NCBI GenBank assembly: GCA_017380275.1
Contig: JAFOEH010000205.1
Location: forward strand, 1-9,195
Source: Alistipes sp.
GTDB taxonomy: Bacteria; Bacteroidota; Bacteroidia; Bacteroidales; Rikenellaceae
Reading direction: 5' to 3'
Length of the DNA: 9,195 bases
The first letter of the stretch is position 1; each line of letters begins with the position of its first letter. Under the pieces are notes generated by a model. The model saw only the letters and a list, made by a program, of their open reading frames with translations, ran no database searches and was not told the DNA's origin. Below are positions 7,341 to 9,195 of the stretch, in pieces. The position numbers were made by a program, and so were the translations under genes.

Positions 7341-8417
7341 CTAATAATTTTTTGCCTCGATCTGTCCCGCCAGTACCCTTATGGCGTTCATCGCCAGCGA
7401 CTGAAGCTCATTTTCGCCCGGATAGATCTCGATTGGCGCGATGAAACGACAGTAGTCGCTGATTCGGTCGGTAACCAATCGGCTGTGTGCAATACCACCC
7501 GTCAGCAGGATCGCATCCACCTCGCCACGCATCGCCGCCGCCATCTGACCGATGTGCTTTATGATGCCGTAGATCATTGTGTCAAGCGCCAATTCAGCCT
7601 CCTTGTCGCCATTGGCTGCACGCTGGGGAATCTCGATCAGCGAACTCGATCCCGTCAGCGACACCAAACCACCCTTGCCGACGATCAGAGCTCGCGCTTC
7701 GGCGTGGCTGTAACATCCTGAGTAGCAGAGGTCGATAAGTGCGCCTGCGGGGATTGTGCCTGCACGTTCGGGTGCAATCGGACCCTCGCCATCGAGCGCA
7801 TTGTTGCAGTCGATAGTGCGTCCCTTCTGGTGTGCCGCTATCGAGATGCCGCCACCCATATGCACTACGATTAGATTGAGATCCTCGTATCGGCGACCAA
7901 TCTCGTCGGCATAGCGTCGTGCCGTAGCCTTCTGGTTCAGGGCGTGCCATATCGAGCGACCGCGAATCTCCTTGATTCCCGTAACCTTCGCCATCTCCAG
8001 GCGCTCGTCCACCACGATCGGGTCGGCTATGTATGCCTTCACATCGCACATCGATGCGATCTCCGAGGCGAGTATTGCACCCAGATTCGATGCGTGCTGC
8101 GGGGTACAGCTGCGAAGCTCCTCGATCATCTGCTCATTGACCTCATAGACTCCGCTCTGCAGAGGCTCACGAGGCGATAGCAACCCTCCTCGGCCTATGA
8201 CGGCCGAGAGAGAGTTAATATCTATGTTGTTCTCTGCCAACGTCTTGAGAATTATGTCACGACGCCACTGGTACTGATCGAATACGGCTTTAAATTGTGC
8301 CAGCTCCTCGGTCGAGTGTTGCAACGATAGCTCCACTTCGGGCTCCATTCCACGATATATTGCTATTTTTGTCGAGGTCGATCCGGGGTTGATCACCAGC
8401 ACCAAATATTTGCTCAC
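7341..8417 (-). CDS. buk: Butyrate kinase (short-chain or branched-chain acyl kinase)
   Basis: This acetokinase-family (ASKHA fold) kinase transfers phosphate from butyryl-phosphate to ADP, giving butyrate and ATP. Visible motifs are INPGSTSTK at 9-17, GRGGLL at 75-80, DPIVVDE at 132-138, the RSIWHALNQKATARR block near 154-168 that marks Buk rather than acetate kinase, HMGGGIS at 186-192, NNALDGEGPIAPERAG near 205-220, and LLTGGIAHS at 304-312. A GTG start at 8417 gives 358 residues opening MSKYLVLVINPGSTSTK, matching the usual family N-terminus and length of about 355. An ATG at 8480 would add 21 residues that do not look like the family, and an ATG at 8543 would overlap ptb. The choice is therefore from homology and not certain. 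Pairing with ptb supports fermentation of butyryl-CoA, or of isobutyryl- and isovaleryl-CoA. Confidence 0.93.
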   Translation of the reverse strand: MSKYLVLVINPGSTSTKIAIYRGMEPEVELSLQHSTEELAQFKAVFDQYQWRRDIILKTLAENNIDINSLSAVIGRGGLLSPREPLQSGVYEVNEQMIEELRSCTPQHASNLGAILASEIASMCDVKAYIADPIVVDERLEMAKVTGIKEIRGRSIWHALNQKATARRYADEIGRRYEDLNLIVVHMGGGISIAAHQKGRTIDCNNALDGEGPIAPERAGTIPAGALIDLCYSGCYSHAEARALIVGKGGLVSLTGSSSLIEIPQRAANGDKEAELALDTMIYGIIKHIGQMAAAMRGEVDAILLTGGIAHSRLVTDRISDYCRFIAPIEIYPGENELQSLAMNAIRVLAGQIEAKNY

Positions 8418-8443
8418 AGCATCGGCATCGAGGCGTGAACCTT

Positions 8444-8458
8444 CGGGATTTGCTCCCG
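8444..8458. repeat. Short hairpin-forming inverted repeat upstream of buk
   Basis: Between the ptb stop and the preferred GTG start of buk lies CGGGA-TTTGC-TCCCG, a perfect 5-bp stem with a 5-nt loop. It is not followed by a T-run on the - strand, so it is not a convincing terminator. If buk starts at 8417 it lies in a 97-nt untranslated gap and could tune expression between ptb and buk. If buk starts at 8480 it is simply coding sequence. Chance is a reasonable explanation. Confidence 0.2.
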
Positions 8459-8514
8459 CGCAATTGTTATTGTAGCTCATTCTCAGGTTGGCTATTTGGG
8501 TGTTTAACTGTTGT

Positions 8515-9195
8515 TTAGCGTGCTGCAAGACAAGCCAGCGCAATTGAATACTTCTTCGTCAGAGCCGTGTCTCCGCGTGATGTCAGTACGCACGGTACCT
8601 TTGTACCCATAACCATCGCAGCCAACTCCGAGCCACCGATGTGAGTAGCGGCCTTGAAGAATACATTAGCCGACTCGATGTTGGGGAAGAGCAGACAGTC
8701 GGGATCGCCCGCTACGCTTGAGCCCGTAACCTTCTTGTGCTCGGCAACCTCCTTGTAAAGAGCTACGTCCAACGACAGAGGACCATCCACGATCACCTTA
8801 CCCAGCTGACCACGGTCGCCCATCTTTGCCAGAATAGCACCCTCGGTAGATGAGGGAACGCTGGGCAATACCTGCTCCGAAGCTGAGATGCACGCAACCT
8901 TGGGAGTCTCCACGCCAAGGATCTTAGCAGTCTGTGCCAAGTAACCGATCAGCTTCTGCTTCTGCTTGAAGTCGGGAGCGGGAATAACGGCAACGTCCGA
9001 TACTGAGAGCAACTTCTCGCGGCCCTTCATCTCGATCACAGCAACGTGGCTCAATACGCCCTTCGGAGGGAACAGGCCAGCCTCCTTGTTCAGGATGCCG
9101 CGCATATACTTGTCGGTCGAAACCAAACCCTTCATCAGAACGTCGGCCTGACCATTTACAACAGCCTGTACGGCCAGCTTAACGCACGTTACGTC
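8515..9195 (-). CDS. ptb: Phosphate butyryltransferase, 3' part (N-terminus beyond window)
   Basis: The frame is open to the window edge, giving 226 visible residues of a protein normally near 300. About the first quarter is therefore missing, and the ATG at 9135 is an internal methionine preceded in frame by GQADVL. The enzyme exchanges CoA for phosphate on butyryl-CoA or a related acyl-CoA. It belongs to the PTA_PTB (isocitrate dehydrogenase-like) family. Typical features are the GQADVLMKGLVSTDKYMRG segment, the DGPLSLDVA motif, VAGDPDCLLFPNIESANVFFK, and the MGTKVPCVLTSRGDT block followed by SIALACLA at the C-terminus. The short length, lack of extra N-terminal domains and the adjacent buk argue for Ptb rather than phosphate acetyltransferase. 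It stops with TAA 97 nt before the preferred buk start (34 nt before the alternative ATG). Its promoter lies outside the window. Confidence 0.93.
   Translation of the reverse strand, partial: DVTCVKLAVQAVVNGQADVLMKGLVSTDKYMRGILNKEAGLFPPKGVLSHVAVIEMKGREKLLSVSDVAVIPAPDFKQKQKLIGYLAQTAKILGVETPKVACISASEQVLPSVPSSTEGAILAKMGDRGQLGKVIVDGPLSLDVALYKEVAEHKKVTGSSVAGDPDCLLFPNIESANVFFKAATHIGGSELAAMVMGTKVPCVLTSRGDTALTKKYSIALACLAAR

Noticed and set aside
7005..7721. A 238-codon open frame on the + strand spanning aroQ and the end of buk
   Set aside because: It is fully antisense to two genes with clear catalytic motifs, crosses their junction, and its translation shows no recognisable family or plausible composition. 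It is a shadow of GC-rich coding.
8515..9135. A complete 206-residue protein starting at 9135
   Set aside because: The frame stays open for 20 more codons to the window edge and those residues (GQADVL before the Met) match the phosphotransbutyrylase family, so this is a truncated ptb.
1..9195. A previously undescribed system (defence, mobile, RNA or regulatory)
   Set aside because: Every stretch longer than about 100 nt is explained by a recognisable housekeeping gene. No transposase, integrase, tRNA, CRISPR repeats, direct-repeat arrays or toxin-antitoxin-like pairs were seen on either strand.

Overview
The window is a compact stretch of bacterial chromosome carrying core metabolism. Ten genes lie end to end: six on the + strand and four on the - strand, converging at about position 5452. 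The best guess for the organism is a member of Bacteroidota, order Bacteroidales, possibly an Alistipes-like Rikenellaceae. This rests on the character of the ArgC, ArgD, ArgB and ArgE proteins, the M20-type ArgE, the phosphotransbutyrylase-butyrate kinase pair, and the lack of Shine-Dalgarno-like sequences before the starts. The genus is an inference from recalled family resemblance, not from a search.

Left half, + strand (1-5454): an arginine biosynthesis operon. It begins with the 3' end of argC, followed by complete argD, argB, an argE-type M20 deacylase and argH, and ends with thiL (thiamine-monophosphate kinase). Junctions are very tight: 12 nt, 28 nt, 1-nt overlap (TAATG), 4 nt and 1-nt overlap (TAGTG). 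The visible steps are acylglutamate kinase (ArgB), acylglutamyl-phosphate reductase (ArgC), acylornithine aminotransferase (ArgD), removal of the acyl group (ArgE) and argininosuccinate lyase (ArgH). The carbamoyltransferase, argininosuccinate synthase and first acyltransferase are not in the window. In characterised Bacteroidota (Bacteroides fragilis) the acyl group is succinyl and deacylation follows carbamoylation. The same may hold here, but this segment alone does not prove it.

Right half, - strand (9195 down to 5451): ptb (3' part, running off the window edge), buk, aroQ and a polysaccharide flippase of the MOP/Wzx type. Ptb and Buk convert an acyl-CoA (butyryl-CoA or a branched-chain homologue) to the free acid with ATP gain. 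AroQ is the type II dehydroquinase of the shikimate pathway. buk, aroQ and the flippase gene are separated by only 3 nt each, so they are probably co-transcribed although functionally unrelated.

The two operons meet with a 4-nt overlap of the thiL and flippase stop codons, leaving no intergenic space for a terminator. No gene-free stretch exceeds about 100 nt. I saw no RNA genes, mobile elements, CRISPR arrays or phage signatures. I found no convincing novel system. The points worth a second look are operon composition, start-site choice and compaction.
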